Source: Treponema sp. UBA4267 (GTDB lineage: Bacteria > Spirochaetota > Spirochaetia > Treponematales > Treponemataceae). Taken from it: DNA of 48,111 nt. Positions 47,922-48,111 of the stretch are shown one piece after another. The stretch is from the NCBI GenBank assembly GCA_002395155.1, contig DGWD01000003.1, positions 1 to 48,111 on the forward strand, written 5' to 3'. The notes under the pieces were generated by a model. The model was not told where the DNA came from, did no database searches, and saw nothing but the letters and a program-made list of their open reading frames with translations. The position numbers were made by a program, and so were the translations under genes. Positions within the stretch are counted from its first letter, which is position 1, and each line of letters opens with the position of its first letter.

Positions 47922-48111
47922 ATGGAAGACGAACTCATAATCTATAATACAGACGACGGCAAGGCAGATGTAAAACTTTACTCAAAAGACGGCGTTATCT
48001 GGATGAACCAGCAGCAGATGTCTTTACTTTTTGATACTTCGAAGCAGAATGTAAGTTTGCATATTATTAATATATTAAAAGAAAAAGAACTGGAAGAAAG
48101 TTCAGTTGTCA
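47922..48111 (+). CDS. RhuM-family (virulence RhuM) protein, 3' end outside window
   Basis: 63 residues visible, starting with AGGAGG four bases before ATG. MEDELIIYNTDDGKADVKLY, then GVIWMNQQQMSLLFDTSKQNVSLHI and NILKEKELEESSVV, are the N-terminal DNA-binding-like part of RhuM proteins. Such genes frequently sit inside type I restriction loci between hsdM and hsdS, which agrees with the remnants upstream. Probably hsdS follows outside the window. The exact role of RhuM is not established. Confidence 0.85.
   Translation, partial: MEDELIIYNTDDGKADVKLYSKDGVIWMNQQQMSLLFDTSKQNVSLHIINILKEKELEESSVV

Overview
The window looks like a chromosomal segment of an AT-rich, host-associated spirochaete, most likely a gut or rumen Treponema. 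This rests on gene style and content, not on an rRNA. It holds lipoproteins, a methyl-accepting chemotaxis protein, G homopolymer tracts in promoter regions (a known treponemal habit), GC-rich hairpin arrays between AT-rich genes, and many genes of a type shared with gut Clostridia (ECF sigma factor with a long extension, ATC-hydrolase-like proteins, YunG, RhuM). No rRNA, tRNA, CRISPR array, complete prophage or intact insertion sequence was seen. Layout: 0-5.4 kb is patchy: a 5'-truncated gene, the extended ECF sigma factor, a hypothetical gene, decayed antitoxin and PIN-toxin remnants, a radical SAM protein and a flavoprotein. 5.4-8.7 kb holds two small exported proteins, two ATC-hydrolase-family genes (one with an apparent internal deletion), a membrane protein and an AraC regulator. 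8.8-13.5 kb holds an alpha/beta hydrolase and a regulator plus GH59 galactosidase lipoprotein. 13.6-18.7 kb holds a third ATC-hydrolase-like gene and an apparent operon (small membrane protein, metal-chaperone-like protein, DUF454, heterodimeric ABC exporter) preceded by DtxR-like palindromes. 18.8-21.3 kb holds an SGNH hydrolase and a surface lipoprotein whose promoter spacer contains a run of nine G. 21.5-31.2 kb holds a Ytr-type ABC operon with its GntR repressor, a histidine phosphatase, an acyltransferase, DHFR, a polar amino-acid ABC transporter, a diguanylate cyclase and a DUF456 protein. 31.5-43.9 kb is a metal island wrapped around a branched-chain amino-acid transporter: a zinc/cadmium-type P-ATPase with a free HMA protein and a divergent ArsR-AraC fusion regulator; livKHMGF; a CDF transporter; and csoR-copA with copZ fused in frame to the end of copA. 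44-48.1 kb holds a chemoreceptor with a run of ten G upstream, a 2H phosphoesterase, a YunG-like protein, and a type I restriction locus in which an hsdR 5' remnant is joined to an hsdM 3' remnant in front of a rhuM gene cut by the window edge. Working together: the metal genes form self-regulated detoxification modules with visible operators (the CsoR site lies inside the csoR promoter spacer; a palindrome lies between the zinc ATPase operon and its regulator). The two G-tract promoters would put a surface lipoprotein and a chemoreceptor under possible length-variable expression. Several genes have TATAAT only 6-7 bases before ATG, suggesting leaderless mRNAs. A two-hairpin repeat of about 78 bp occurs twice and in one copy supplies the -35 box of a gene.
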